Assembly (NCBI GenBank): GCA_963921195.1
Contig: OY992537.1
Location: 57,622,313 to 57,686,312, forward strand
From: Pegoplata infirma
Lineage: Eukaryota; Arthropoda; Insecta; Diptera; Anthomyiidae
DNA: 64,000 nucleotides
Direction: 5' to 3'
The notes under the pieces were generated by a model. The model made no database searches and was not told the DNA's origin. It saw only the letters and a list, made by a program, of their open reading frames with translations. The stretch's first letter is position 1; every line of letters starts with the position of its first letter. A program made the translations under genes and the position numbers. Of the stretch, positions 12,686-24,418 are shown piece after piece.

Positions 12686-13192
12686 AAATTCTGATTAATT
12701 TTTATTAATAAATAAAAATTGTTTTATTCGACCTTTAAAATATTATATTTTGTGAGGATGTTTATTCTGGCTCGAGGTCATTATTTTCTTTACTAATTAA
12801 AACCATGATATTCTCATAGCATAATTTTCAAGAAAATTATTTTTTGTTTTAAATTTATTTATGTTGGTCATTTTTGCAAGACTTAATCGACACGTGTTTC
12901 GGAATTTGTCAAGATTCCATTGTCAAGACTATTTAGCAAAAATAGAAACGATATACTACAAAGTAGCAAACGAGTCTAATGACAAATCGTTTGTGCACAA
13001 ACTAAAGCATTAATACATATTCGACTCTATCCACAATGTGAATTAGAAAGACGAAGAAATTGTACTATACTAGTAAGTAACGAATTGTCAATAACCAACA
13101 AAAATATTTAAAACATTTTACATACAAAAATATGATATTTTAAAGGTCGAATAAAACAATTTTTATTTATTAATAAAAATTAATCAGAATTT
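12686..13192. mobile_element. Long-TIR repeat, family J copy 1
   Basis: It is bounded by near-perfect inverted repeats of about 58 bp that start AAATTCTGATTAATTTTTAT and run to TCGACCTTTAAAATAT. The interior holds CGACACGTGTTTCGGAATTT and the end motif GAGGATGTTTATTCTGGCTC. Further copies are at 13850-14272 (inverted), 26405-26716 and 60425-60645. No ORF and no clear target duplication. Confidence 0.75.
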
Positions 13193-13232
13193 GAACATAA
13201 TGGTTGGCACGCCATAGTGATGAATAGCCCTA

Positions 13233-13831
13233 CACAGAAAAAAATAAAAAAAAATTTTGAGTAAATTTTTAATACTATTGAGTAAAAAATTACTCAATTT
13301 TCCACCAGTAAACGATTTAATAGTATTGAGTAAACTTTTAATAAAAAATTATTAAATGCTTAATAAAAAATTTGAGTAAATTATTAATTCACACAATTAA
13401 ATCTTTACTTAAAATTTTTTAATATTTTTAAGTAACTTTTTAATTGTGTCAAGTAAAAATTTACTCAAAATGTATCAAATTTTTTTTTTAAAAAGTTTAA
13501 AAAGTTTCTAATTTTTTTTCCAAAAAAATTGCTTTTACAAACTTTACCAAATATACTTATGTCTTCAAGACAAAGTAAAATTTTATAAAGATGATTTCAA
13601 ACTTTCATATACATATACAAAAAACAATAAACTAAATGAGAATTCAAAACACCAAGAGAAAAAAAAATAAATAAAAAAAAATATTAAATTTGTATTAAAT
13701 TATTTACTCAAATTATATTTTCAATTTTTGAGTAAATTTTTAATTGTGTCAATTAAAAAATTACTCAAATTTTTTTTAAAAAATTAAACAAGTGATTACT
13801 CAAATTTGTTTCCTCCATATTTTTTTCTGTG
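13233..13831. mobile_element. TA-flanked MITE with CACAGAAAAAAAT ends
   Basis: The ends are CACAGAAAAAAAT and ATTTTTTTCTGTG, each bordered by TA. The interior repeats TGAGTAAA / TTTACTCA words in both orientations. No coding capacity, so it is Tc1/mariner-like by target choice. Confidence 0.75.
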
Positions 13832-13849
13832 TAATAATGGTATAATTTC

Positions 13850-14272
13850 ATTCTCAACAACAAAAAACATATTGTTATAGTCCAATGGACTATCGTATGT
13901 AAAATGTTTTAAATATTTTTGTTGGTTATTGACAATTCGTTACTTACTAGTATAGTACAATTTCTTCGTCTTTCTAATTCACATTGTGGATAGAGTCGAA
14001 TATGTATTAATGCTTTAGTTTGTGCACAAACGATTTGTCAGTAGACTCGTTTGCTACTTTGTAGTATATCGTTTCTATTTTTGCTAAATAATCTTGACAA
14101 TGGAATCTTGACAAATTCCGAAACACGTGTCGATTAAGTCTTGCAAAAATGACCAACATAAACAAATTTAAAACAAAAAATAATTTTCTTGAAAATTATG
14201 CTATAAGAATATCATGGTTTTAATTAGTAAAGAAAATAATGACCTCGAGCCAGAATAAACATCCTCACAAAA
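13850..14272. mobile_element. Family J copy 2 (inverted, ends missing)
   Basis: Reverse complement of most of 12720-13140, including AAACACGTGTCGATTAAGTC and GAGCCAGAATAAACATCCTC. It lacks the outer 58-bp repeats and ends in a 20-base A run. Confidence 0.75.
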
Positions 14273-14451
14273 AAAAAAAAAAAAAAAAAAGAAATCACAA
14301 TATTAATTTTCTTAAGGGGTCATTTTAAAGAATCTAAAACAAAGTTTCATTTAAAATTAATTTGAGCCACGTCCGATGATTTTCACCCATGGTGCTCTTC
14401 GATCAAAGTTTTGTTTTTTTTTTAGAAAATTTTCACCAAAACTCTAAACAA

Positions 14452-14580
14452 GAGATGGGCACATAAGCAGATTAGAGCGCGGTTCACGCTTAAGTGTGGC
14501 TGAAACTCAATTTTACGCACGTGATTGTGAGTAAGTGGAAAAAAAATTGCGTGAGTGTGCGTGAGTCGATGTTTTTAAGA
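14452..14580. mobile_element. hAT-type MITE end fragment
   Basis: AGAGATGGGCA followed by GTGAGTG / CACGCAC words resembles the complete MITE at 30176-30651. Its other end was not found. Confidence 0.4.
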
Positions 14581-14785
14581 TTTTTTTGAAAAGTTTCTTG
14601 AATTTAGGAAAAAACCACCTTTTTGCAAATTTTTTGACAAATTTCAAGTGGCGATATCTCGAAAACCGTTCGACAGATTTCAGAAGTTTTATATCGTATT
14701 TTCGTAAAATTGTATTTCTTTACTCGTACACAGAAAGAATTGAAAACGAATTTCAATCAACAAAAAACGCAGTTTCAATCAATTT

Positions 14786-15681
14786 TTTAAAAATTGTCCA
14801 AATATATTTTAAAATTGTCCAGATTAGTTTTAAAATTGTCCAAATGTATTTTAAAATTGTCCAAATGTATTTTAAAATTGTCCAAATATATTTTAAAATT
14901 GTCAACATTTTTTTTAAAACTGCCCAAATGTATATTAAAATTGTCCAATTATATTTTAAAATTGTCCAAATGTATTTTAAAATTGTTCAAATGTATTTTA
15001 AAATTATCCAAATATATTTTAAAATTGTCAAAAATTTTTTAAAACTGTCCAAATGTATTTTAAAATTGTCCAAATAAATTTTAAAATTATCCAAATGAAT
15101 TTTAAAATTGTCCAAATGTATTTTAAAATTGTCCAAATGTATTTTAAAATTGTCCAAATAAATTTTAAAATTGTCAAATTTTTTTTTGAACTGTCCAAAT
15201 GTATTTTAAAATTGTCCAAATATAGTTTAAAATTTTCTTAATGTATTTTAAAAACTTGCAAATGTATTTAAAAATTGGCCATTTTAAAAATTTCCAAATA
15301 CATTTAAAATTTAAATACATTTGGACAGTTTTGGACAGTTTTGAAAATACATTTGGAAAATTTTAAAATACAATTGGACAATTTTCAAATACATTTTAAA
15401 ATACATTTGGACACTTTAAAACTACATTTGGACAATTTTAAAATACATTTGGATAATTTTAAAAAACATTTGGACAATTTTAAAATATATCTGGACAGTT
15501 TTAAAATACATTTGAAAAATTTTAAAATTAATATGGACAATTTTAAAAAGCATTTGGACAATTTTAAAATACATTTGGAAACTTTAAAACTACATTTGGA
15601 CAATTTTAAAATACATTTCGACAATTTTAAAAAGCATTTGGACAATTTTAAAATACATTTGGACAATTTTAAAATAAATTT
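14786..15681. repeat. 21-bp tandem array with orientation switch
   Basis: About 24 units of ATTTTAAAATTGTCCAAATG-type sequence (period 21) run forward to about 15297, then about 18 units run in the reverse orientation (TTGGACAATTTTAAAAT) to 15681. The array resumes at 16769-16795 after an inserted transposon. The period is a multiple of three, so it gives spurious 7-residue-repeat open frames on both strands (KIVQMYF-like, DNFKIHL-like). Confidence 0.9.
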
Positions 15682-16768
15682 CGTTTGCTTATTTTTGGTA
15701 TGACCCAAAGACCATTTACTTTGTTTTGAGAAAAACGAAAAAGAAACTTTTCATCAACTTTATTAAAAATCTACACGATAGATTTGTTTTTTACTTTTGG
15801 TATCGATTGCTTAAAATGTTTTAAGAAAAAATATAAATTTTTATACGTTTTTGCACAAGATATCGAAAGTTATTATGATTTTAACAAAAAAAGACTTGGC
15901 CGCGTTTTGCTCCATATCCCGTTTAAATGAATATTTTCTTAAAAAAATTTAATTTTCTTTCACGTGGGTCAAAGTCAACCTGAGTTTACCTTATTAAATT
16001 ATCTTTAATTTTGGCTATAATTAGCAAAGTTGGGGCTGGATATCTTTAAATTCTTACAATAAATTCATTCCGGATGAAAATAAAGTGCATAACAATCATA
16101 AACAATTGATTTCTAATTCCATTTGGCAAATGGTTTATCGGTCACACCAATAACCAAGCGTCAATTTTTAGTTTGTTTTGATATGCACCCTTTCAACGTT
16201 ATATGCATCAAAACAAAAGTAGAGAAAAATATTTTAACTTTTAAGCTAAGTACTCTGTTCGATTTCACGGGAAAAAATCTGTCAAACTCCATACAAAAAA
16301 AAATTAATTTTGGCAACGCGAGGAATTATAGGGAAATTGTAAAAAAAAGTTTTCACGCATTTTTATTATACAAGACAATTTAAATTGTCGTGAAAAAGTG
16401 ACATTTCAGTTTTGTTATGATCGTTTCTTTCTTATAATTGTCAAAAGTTGTTGATTTTTAAATATTTTATTGTGATTTGAGGCGTTTAAAGTTTAAGTCA
16501 AATTTTCACTGTAAGAAACAGATTACTTAGCTTTAGGTGTAAAATTTGCTGCATGTGCAGAAAATTGGCGTATGCAGCAAACCAATGTTAAGACAATGTT
16601 AATATCGGGGATGTGAAGCAAAGTTAGGGCTGGATATCTTCTAATTTATGCGATATATAAAAAAATAGATTACGGATTTGGAAAGAGGACATATTAATCA
16701 TATACAATTGATTCCTAACTTCATTTTCCCAAAAATGGTCTTTGGGTCATACCAAAAATTTTCAAACG
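15682..16768. mobile_element. DNA transposon family I, copy 2
   Basis: Reverse-oriented copy of 6981-7774 with the same terminal repeats (CGTTTGCTTATTTTTGGTAT ... CAAACG). It is flanked by the 4-bp duplication ATTT (15678-15681 and 16769-16772). It lies inside the 21-bp array, whose unit TTTGGACAATTTTAAAAT continues on the far side. It is longer than copy 1 because of a nested MITE. Confidence 0.85.
16244..16532. mobile_element. Nested MITE with AGCTAAGTA ends and TTA duplication
   Basis: A 289-bp insertion absent from copy 1 of family I. Its ends are AGCTAAGTACTCTGTTC and, reverse-complemented, AGCTAAGTAATCTGTTTC. It is flanked by TTA on both sides (16241-16243, 16533-16535). A 3-bp TTA duplication is typical of PIF/Harbinger-type (Tourist-like) MITEs. 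Confidence 0.8.
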
Positions 16769-16795
16769 ATTTGGACAATTTTAAAATACAATTGG

Positions 16796-17275
16796 AAATG
16801 GTGTAGTTTGGCGGAAAATCGCGACGAAATTTTGTTTTCATATAAAATGTATGGGAACAATTTGCGGAAAACGCCTTCCGCGCCAATTGTGATTAATATC
16901 TAATTCATTATACCAAAATTTAAATTTACGGTTTTTATATTAATTTTTTAAATTAACAGTCAAAACTTTAAGAGCCACTGTTAAATACTCAATCCCGCTA
17001 CAGTTTGACAAACATTGATAATTTTATGTATAAACAGCTGACTTTATGTGTGTGTGTAATTGATAAAGGGATAACGAAAACAAGCAACAAAACAAAGTTG
17101 ACATTTCATAAAAGAAAACAAAAAAAAATACAGAAAAGGCGGATTTTTATAACACAAAATTTATATTTTCATTAAAATAGCTTTTGTTTGATAAAAACAT
17201 AAAGAAATCCCTATTTAAAAAACACACTATAAATACATATGTAAATGCAACAGATTGTGAAAACACAATAGCAAA
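16796..17275. other. LRR1 upstream region
   Basis: 16796-16900 resembles text near 48950-49000 ('ccgcgccaattgtgattaat') and is repeat-derived. About 16970-17275 is the likely promoter and 5' leader of LRR1. It contains an E-box CAGCTG near 17035 and a GT run at 17048-17057, and no clear TATA box. Start-codon context is AGCAAA-ATG. Confidence 0.4.
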
Positions 17276-20200
17276 ATGAAAATACTTTGTGAAACGCAAG
17301 TTCTTAATCGTGCAACACAGTCCAACAAAGCTCCCCGTATGGTCAAAGCCACCTTAGCAGTGGGTTTCCATACTACAGCCAAGGATAACAATGGCGAAAA
17401 TAAAAAAGAATTGGAAATAATACACTTTACACCACAAAATAAAACAGGCGTCCGCTATAAGGTGAAAAACAACATTGAGAAATTGTTTACCAAATTCTTG
17501 AACGATGGTAAAGCCACAATCAGTTTTAAACAGCCAGCCGAAAATTTAATGATCAAATGTGATCCCATACAGTTGAAAGGATTCTTACAGACTTTAAAAT
17601 TAGGTTTGGAGGGTAAAGATTCGATAAATCTACGAATGAATATTGCAGCAGCTACCGCAATACCACAAAAATCTCAACCACAAACAAAACTTAGTGTATT
17701 GAGTCGGGGAGATTATCCAACAAAAGGGTTTCCACGTACACTGAAAAACTTAACAATATCGGGTATACAGTTGTGTAAGGTGACCTTCGAAATATGTTCA
17801 TTGAGAAATTTGACTATGCTGAATTTAAGTTACAATACCATAGAGAAGGTAAGAGGAAGCAGGTCATAATAATTAAGATTCCAAGAAATTTTTACTTTAG
17901 CTAAATTTTGAGCTATTTTTCTTATGGATTTATACACTTTTCCTCAGATTCTAAGACATTTTTCCTATAAAAACCCCTCAGATTCTACGACGTTTTACGT
18001 ATAGACAATTTCTCAGATTCTGAGACATTTTTCCTGTAGAAAAATTCTCAGATTCTGAGACATTTTTCCTATAGAAATATTCTCAGATTCTGAGACATTT
18101 TTCCTATAGAAAAATTCTCAGATTCTGAGACATTTTTCCTATAGAAAAATTCTTAGATTCTGAGACATTTTTCCTATAGAAAAATTCTCATATTCTGAGA
18201 CATTTTTCCTATAGAAAAATTCTCAGATTCTGAGACATTGTTTCTATGAAAAAATTCTCAAATTCTGAGACATTTTTCCTATAGAAAAATTCTCAGATTC
18301 TTAGACATTTTTCCTATAGAAAAATTCTCAGATTCTGAGACATTTTTCCTACAGAAAAATTCTCAGATTCTGAGACATTTTTTCTATAGAAATATTTTTA
18401 GAGTCTGACACATTTTTTCTATAGAAAAACTCTCAGATTCTGAGACATTTTTTCTATAGAAAAATTCTCAGATTGTGAGACATTTTTTCCATAGAAATAT
18501 TCTCAGATTCTAAGACATTTTTTCTATAGAAAAATTCTCAGATTCTGAGACATTTTTTTTATAGAAAAATTCTCAGATTCTGAGACATTTTTTCTATAGA
18601 AAAATTCTCAGATTCTGAGACATTTTTTCTATAGAAAAATTCTCAGAATCTGAGAATTTTTCTATAGAAAAAATTCTCAGATTCTGAGACATTTTTTCTA
18701 TAGAAAAATTCTCAGATTCTGAGACATTTTTTCTGTAGAAAATTTCTCAGATTCTGAGACATTTTTTCTATAGAAAATTTCTCAGATTCTGAGACATTTT
18801 TTCTATAGAAAAATTCTCAGATTCTGAGACATTTTTTCTATAGAAAAATTCTCAGATTCTGAGACATTTTTTCTATAGAAAAATTCTCAGATTCTGAGAC
18901 ATTTTTTCTATAGAAAAATTCTCAGATTCTGAGACATTTTTTCTATAGAAAAATTCTCAGATTCTGAGACATTTTTTCTATAGAAAAATTCTCAGATTCT
19001 GAGACATTTTTTCTATAGAAAAATTCTCAGATTCTGAGACATTTTTTCTATAGAAAAATTCTCAGATTCTGAGACATTTTTTCTATAGAAAAATTCTCAG
19101 ATTCTGAGACATTTTTTCTATAGAAAAATTCTCAGATTCTGAGACATTTTTTCTATAGAAAAATTCTCAGATTCTGAGACATTTTTTCTATAGAAAAATT
19201 CTCAGATTCTGAGACATTTTTTCTGTAGAAAATTTCTCAGATTCTGAGACATTTTTTCTATAGAAAATTTCTCAGATTCTGAGACATTTTTTCTATAGAA
19301 AAATTCTCAGATTCTGAGACATTTTTTCTATAGAAAAATTCTCAGATTCTGATACATTTTTTCTATAGAAATTTCTCAGATTCTGAGACATTTATCCTAT
19401 AGAAAAATTCTTAGATTCTGAGACATTTTTCCTATAGAAAAATTCTCAGATTTTGAAACATTTTTCCTATAGAAAAATTCTCAGATTCTGAGACATTTTT
19501 TCTATAGAAAAATTCACAGATTCTGAGACATTTTTTCTATAGAAAAATTCTCAGATTCTGAGACATTTTTTCTATAGAAAAATTCTCAGATTCTGAGACA
19601 TTTTTTCTATAGAAAAATTCTCAGATTCTGAGACATTTTTTCTATAGAAAAATTCTCAGATTCTGAGACATTTTTTATATAGAAAAATTCTCAGATTCTG
19701 AGACATTTTTTCTATAGAAAAATTCTCAGATTCTAAGACATTTTTTCTATAGAAAAATTCTCAGATTCTGAGACATTTTTTCTATAGAAAAATTCTCAGC
19801 TTCTGAGACATTTTTTCTATAGAAAAATTCTCAGATTCTGAGACATTTTTTCTATAGAAAAATTCTCAGATTCTGAGACATTTTTTCTATAGAAAAATTC
19901 TCAGATTCTGAGACATTTTTTCTATAGAAAAATTCTCAGATTCTGAGACATTTTTTCTATAGAAAAATTCTCAGATTCTGAGATATTTTTCCTATAGAAA
20001 AATTTCAGATTTCGAAATATTTCTTTGTAGGTATATTAATATATAATTACAACTTTATATATTTTTTTTATTTCTAGATTCCAAATGAAATGGGACGTTT
20101 ACAATTGACTGAACTTAATTTAAGCAACAATAATTTAGGAGATAAAAACGATTGGAAATGGTTACAGGGTAAAAATCTTCAACAATCTTTAAGAGAGCTG

Positions 20201-20785
20201 GATCTCTCGGCAAATAAATTGGAATATTTTCCAAAGTTTCTCATAAAACTGGAAAATCTAGTCACTTTAAAAATTAATAATAATCAAATAAAACGTATAC
20301 CATTCGGCGTAAGACGCCTGCGTAGTTTACGTTATTTACACATGTCATCTAATCAATTGGAATCTTTGCCAGCTGCCTTTAATAATAACCGTTTGGAATT
20401 ACTAGATGTATGGGGTAATAATTTTCAACCACAAAAGGAATATGATTTAGAGCAAAAGCCTGAAATACCTGCTGCCGGTTCATCGTCAGTACAAAATCTA
20501 CATACAGCTACCCCACTATGGTTGCTGGCATCAAGATCTGTTAGCCAACACAAATTGCCTTATTCGGCCGCCTCATTACCTTGGATTTTAGTTGATATTT
20601 TAACAGAAGCTCCAAAATGTGCTTGTAATAAATTATGCTATGGTGATTCAGTATTGGAACGAGCTGCTTTGACCACATTTGAAAATGTCAAGGAGTTAGT
20701 TTTTAGTCGTGATCGTTTAATATATTCGGATATTGTTTTGTGTAGCGCCCAGTGTGCAGGTAAAAAACAAATGGTAGCATCGTAG
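17276..20785 (+). CDS. LRR1: Leucine-rich repeat protein 1 (CUL2 substrate receptor)
   Basis: Two exons, 17276-17848 and 20078-20785, join in phase 0 (GAGAAG|GTAAGA ... TTTCTAG|ATTCCA) to encode 426 aa; human LRR1 is about 414. The N-terminal 150 residues (MKILCETQVLNR..., KNNIEKLFTKFLNDGKATI) match the LRR1 N-domain. Leucine-rich repeats follow at about 155-310 (LTELNLSNNNL, LRELDLSANKL). Then comes a VHL-type box: Elongin-BC part PLWLLASRSV near 337 and Cul2-box LPWILVDIL near 358. A cysteine cluster CACNKLC lies near 372. In animals CRL2-LRR1 ubiquitylates the MCM7 subunit of the terminated CMG helicase in the nucleus. The intron interrupts the repeats and is almost entirely satellite. Identity is by remembered similarity, which is strong. 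Confidence 0.93.
17945..20010. repeat. 35-bp satellite array in LRR1 intron
   Basis: About 59 units with a period of exactly 35 bp. Each unit joins TCTCAGATTCTGAGA (dyad around one base) to the 16-bp perfect palindrome TTTTTCTATAGAAAAA. Units near the ends are more diverged (TTTCCTATAG variants) and central ones nearly identical. A reversed unit sits at 18641-18672. The same satellite recurs at 54590-56785 and 61360-63600 and, decayed, at 38080-38240 and 46670-46900. Confidence 0.95.
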
Positions 20786-20908
20786 TTAATAGTTCTTTGT
20801 AATTTCATTTTTAAAATTTGTTTTATCATTATAATTTTTATTTATATATGTTTAATTTTGATAAAAAATTGAATCAGTTAGTAATTTAAGTTATTCTAAT
20901 GGATATTA

Positions 20909-20914
20909 AATAAA
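20909..20914 (+). terminator. LRR1 polyadenylation signal
   Basis: Canonical AATAAA 124 bases past the LRR1 stop codon, followed by a T-rich stretch. Confidence 0.6.
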
Positions 20915-22157
20915 TGTTTTGAAAATATCATAAATTTTATTCAAGATTAGAGATTAAAACATGTCAAATCAATCAAAAAAGAATAATCACATCCTACGAA
21001 TTTACAACTTTTACAAAACCGAGCTTGTGCCGAATTTTGGTCATTCTAATATTCGAGATATGGGGTCTTGAAAATCTTTTAAATAAGAAAAAAATCTTTT
21101 CACATAAATGCCGTTATCGCAGATCTTATTTAAGTTTTAAATAGGTAATAAGACCACCTTTAAAATTACATGCGACTATTAGAAAAAAGCCAAATCTGGT
21201 GATCAGCATCAAAAGTTTTTGTATAATATTCTAAAAAAACTTAAATTGCAATTTATTCCAGATTAAGCATTAAAAACGTACGATTTTTTTTTCAAAAACA
21301 TTAATTGCAATTTATTCTACTACTAAGGGGATAGAGTGAAAAACCCAACATCTGGTGATCATCACCTAAAATCTATATTTGTACGAAATTTTAAAATATT
21401 TAATTGCAATTTATAAAAATTTTGTTTTGAATAAAATTTCACAAAAAAATTAAATTGCAATATATTACTTAACAGATAAAGCAAAAATATCCAAATGTGG
21501 TTATCAGCTTCAAAAATTAATTTTCGTATAAAATTTTTCTTAAAAGTGCAATTTATTCCTTAGCTAAAGGTAAAAGAGCGAAAATAACAAAAATAGATTT
21601 TTGTATGAAAAGCAAATTAAAGGTGATAAATCGAAAAAAGTTAAATCTGGTGATTACAATCAAAAATCTATTTTTGTATGAAATTTTTAAAAATATGTTT
21701 TTCAATGTATTCCTTAACTAAAGGTCTGATAACAAAAATAGCCAAATCTAGTGATCAGCAGCAAAAATCTATTTATTACGAAATTGGTTTTAAAATCTTT
21801 ATATGCAATTTATTAATTAACTAAAGGTTATAGAGAGAAAATATCCAAATTAGGTGATCAGCATCCAAAAATACAATTTTGTAAGAAACAAAGTGTTATT
21901 TACAATTTATTTCTTTAAAAGGACAGGGCTAAAATAACAAAATCTGGTGATAACCATGAACAATTATTTTTTGGAAAAAATTTTATTTAAAAAACCTTCA
22001 AATGCTATTTATTTCTTAACTAACAATAAGTGATAAAACGAAAATAGCCAAATCTGGTGATCATCATCAAAAATATATACTTATTTGTATGATATTTTTT
22101 ACCAAAAAATGTATTTTCAATTTATTTCTAATAAAAAAAATTTAAAATAGTGATCTA

Positions 22158-22702
22158 TAGGGATGAGATTTCCATGCAAATGCATGTTTTTTGTCGATAG
22201 TCTTAAAACGATATCGATCAATTATCTTTCCGAATCAAGAAATTTGCGTTAAAATGGCCGCGATTTGTTTTTGCATATTTTTGCATATTTTGGTGAAAAT
22301 GCATATTTTTGCATATTTTGGTTTTAAATGCATATTTTGTGCATATTTCCAACTTTTAAGTGCATATTTTTGCATATTTTGGCATAAATTAGCAAAAACA
22401 CAAATTGAAATTTATTTGTTTCAAAAACTATTTTAGAAATAAGAAAAATATTTTTTTTCTTTCAATTTTTTTTATAGATTGTCTTAAGTTCTAAAAAAAT
22501 CTTGCTTGTATAAAGTTTTAAATGTTACTATTTAAACCCGGCGTTACTTTTTGCTTTTTAAGAAGTTTTTTCTATGAAAACAAGATTTTTATTGTACGCA
22601 TTTTATTTTTTAGTGCATATTTTAAGGTTTTCAGGTTTTTGCATATTTTGAGTTTTTTAGCGCATATTTTCGATTTTTTAGTGCATGAAAATTCCATCTC
22701 TA
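22158..22702. mobile_element. hAT-like MITE with TAGRGATG ends
   Basis: The left end TAGGGATGAGATTTCCATGC and the right end (reverse-complemented) TAGAGATGGAATTTTCATGC are flanked by a perfect 8-bp duplication GTGATCTA (22150-22157, 22703-22710). The interior is filled with TTTTTGCATATTTTGG repeats. No transposase. Confidence 0.85.
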
Positions 22703-23610
22703 GTGATCTACATCGAAAATCTATTTCTGTATGAGCGAAAATTTTGATCAGCATAAAAAATTTTGGCTATAGCCAACTCTGGTGATCAGCATCAAAAATC
22801 TAATTTTGTACTAAACTTTTCAAAAAAAACTTTAATTGCAATTTTTCTTTAACCAAAGGTAATGGAGTAAAAAATGGTCAAGTATTAATCGTTTTTTAAC
22901 AAAACTTTAATTGCAATTTATTTAAAGGTGATAAAGCGAAAATGTCCAAATATGGTGATCAACATAAACATTTAGTTTTGTATAAAAAAATTTAAATTGA
23001 AATTTATTTCTTAGCTAAAGGTGATAGACCGAAAATAGTAAAATCTGATGATAAGCATCAAAAACATATTTTTTAATGAAGTTTTTTTTTTAAAGCTGAT
23101 ATTTATTTCTTAGCTGAAGGTGATGGAGCGAAAATAGCCAATTCTAGTAATCAGCATCAAAAATCAATTTTTGCACAATTTTTTTTTCAAAAACAAAATA
23201 GATTTTTGTATGAATTTTTTCTATAATCTTTAACTGCTATTTATTTCTTAACTAACGGTGACAGAGCGCAAATAGCCAAATCTGGTTATCAGCATTTAAA
23301 AATAACTTGTATAAAATTTTCCCAAAAAAACTTAAATTGCACTTAATAAATTTGTTTACAAAACGTAAAAAGCGGAACAAAATCTGTTTATGTATAAAAT
23401 TTTTCAAAAAACTTTAATTGCTATTTATTCCATAGCCAAAAGTGATAGAACGAAAAAAGACAAATCTAGTGATCACCATCACAAATTGATTTTTGGCGGA
23501 ATTTTTTTCAAAAACTTAAATTGCAATTTTAATCTTAACTAAATAGAGCGAAAATAGCCAAACCTGGTGATCCCCATCAAAAATATATTTGTGTAAAATT
23601 TTTTCAAAAA

Positions 23611-24250
23611 TTCGATTAGAGTTTTATTCTAGTTCGAGGCCCAAAAATATTTCTATTTATGATATTGTCATAATAGAGTATTTTTAATTTATTGCTTTAA
23701 AAAAGTTACTATCTCATAGTATGTCTGTACTGATCAGTTTCATCCCCACTAAAGGAATCTTCAGCAGACTTTAGAGAATCATCGTTGGTCAATCAAACAT
23801 CAAACCAGACATAATATTTGATATATTTCCCAAGTTATATGAGAAGTACTATTATGAAGGTCCGAAATCTGTTTTCCAACAAAAATAACTCTTTTAAAGC
23901 AAAAATTGTATATATTAAATCACCGTCGGTAACTATTAATATATGTGTTGCTGTTATTTTGCTTTAAAAGAGTTATTTTTGTTGGAAAACAGATTTCGGA
24001 CCTTCATAATAGTACTTCTCATATAACTTGGGAAATATATCAAATATTATGTCTGGTTTGATGTTTGATTGACCAACGATGATTCTCTAAAGTCTGCTGA
24101 AGATTCCTTTAGTGGGGATGAAACTGATCAGTACAGACATACTATGAGATAGTAACTTTTTTAAAGCAATAAATTAAAAATACTCTATTATGACAATATC
24201 ATAAATAGAAATATTTTTGGGCCTCGAACTAGAATAAAACTCTAATCGAA
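23611..24250. repeat. Perfect 294-bp inverted repeat
   Basis: Arms 23611-23904 and 23957-24250 appear base-for-base reverse complements around a 52-base centre. Both begin TTCGATTAGAGTTTTATTCT. The right arm plus about 80 more bases is repeated directly at 25257-25631. The end motif CCTCGAACTAGAATAAA resembles family J's CCTCGAGCCAGAATAAA, so the two may be related foldback families. Confidence 0.9.
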
Positions 24251-24418
24251 TATATATACATATATAAAGGCCGAATAAATACATTTTATTTTTATGTACC
24301 TTTTGGTACTAAAAATAAAAAAACAACATTTAACACAAAGTTTAGTACGACTTATCCTACCAACACTATTGTTTGGTTAGGCACTGTTGTTATTGTAAAA
24401 TAACAGCAACACATATAT

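Noticed and set aside
14586..15703. Long open frames with 7-residue repeats on both strands
   Set aside because: The 21-bp period of a noncoding tandem array keeps three frames open by arithmetic. Frames exist on both strands, and the array is broken by a transposon.
17945..20010. CRISPR-like regular repeat spacing
   Set aside because: Units abut with no unique spacers, and the context is an animal intron, so it is a satellite.
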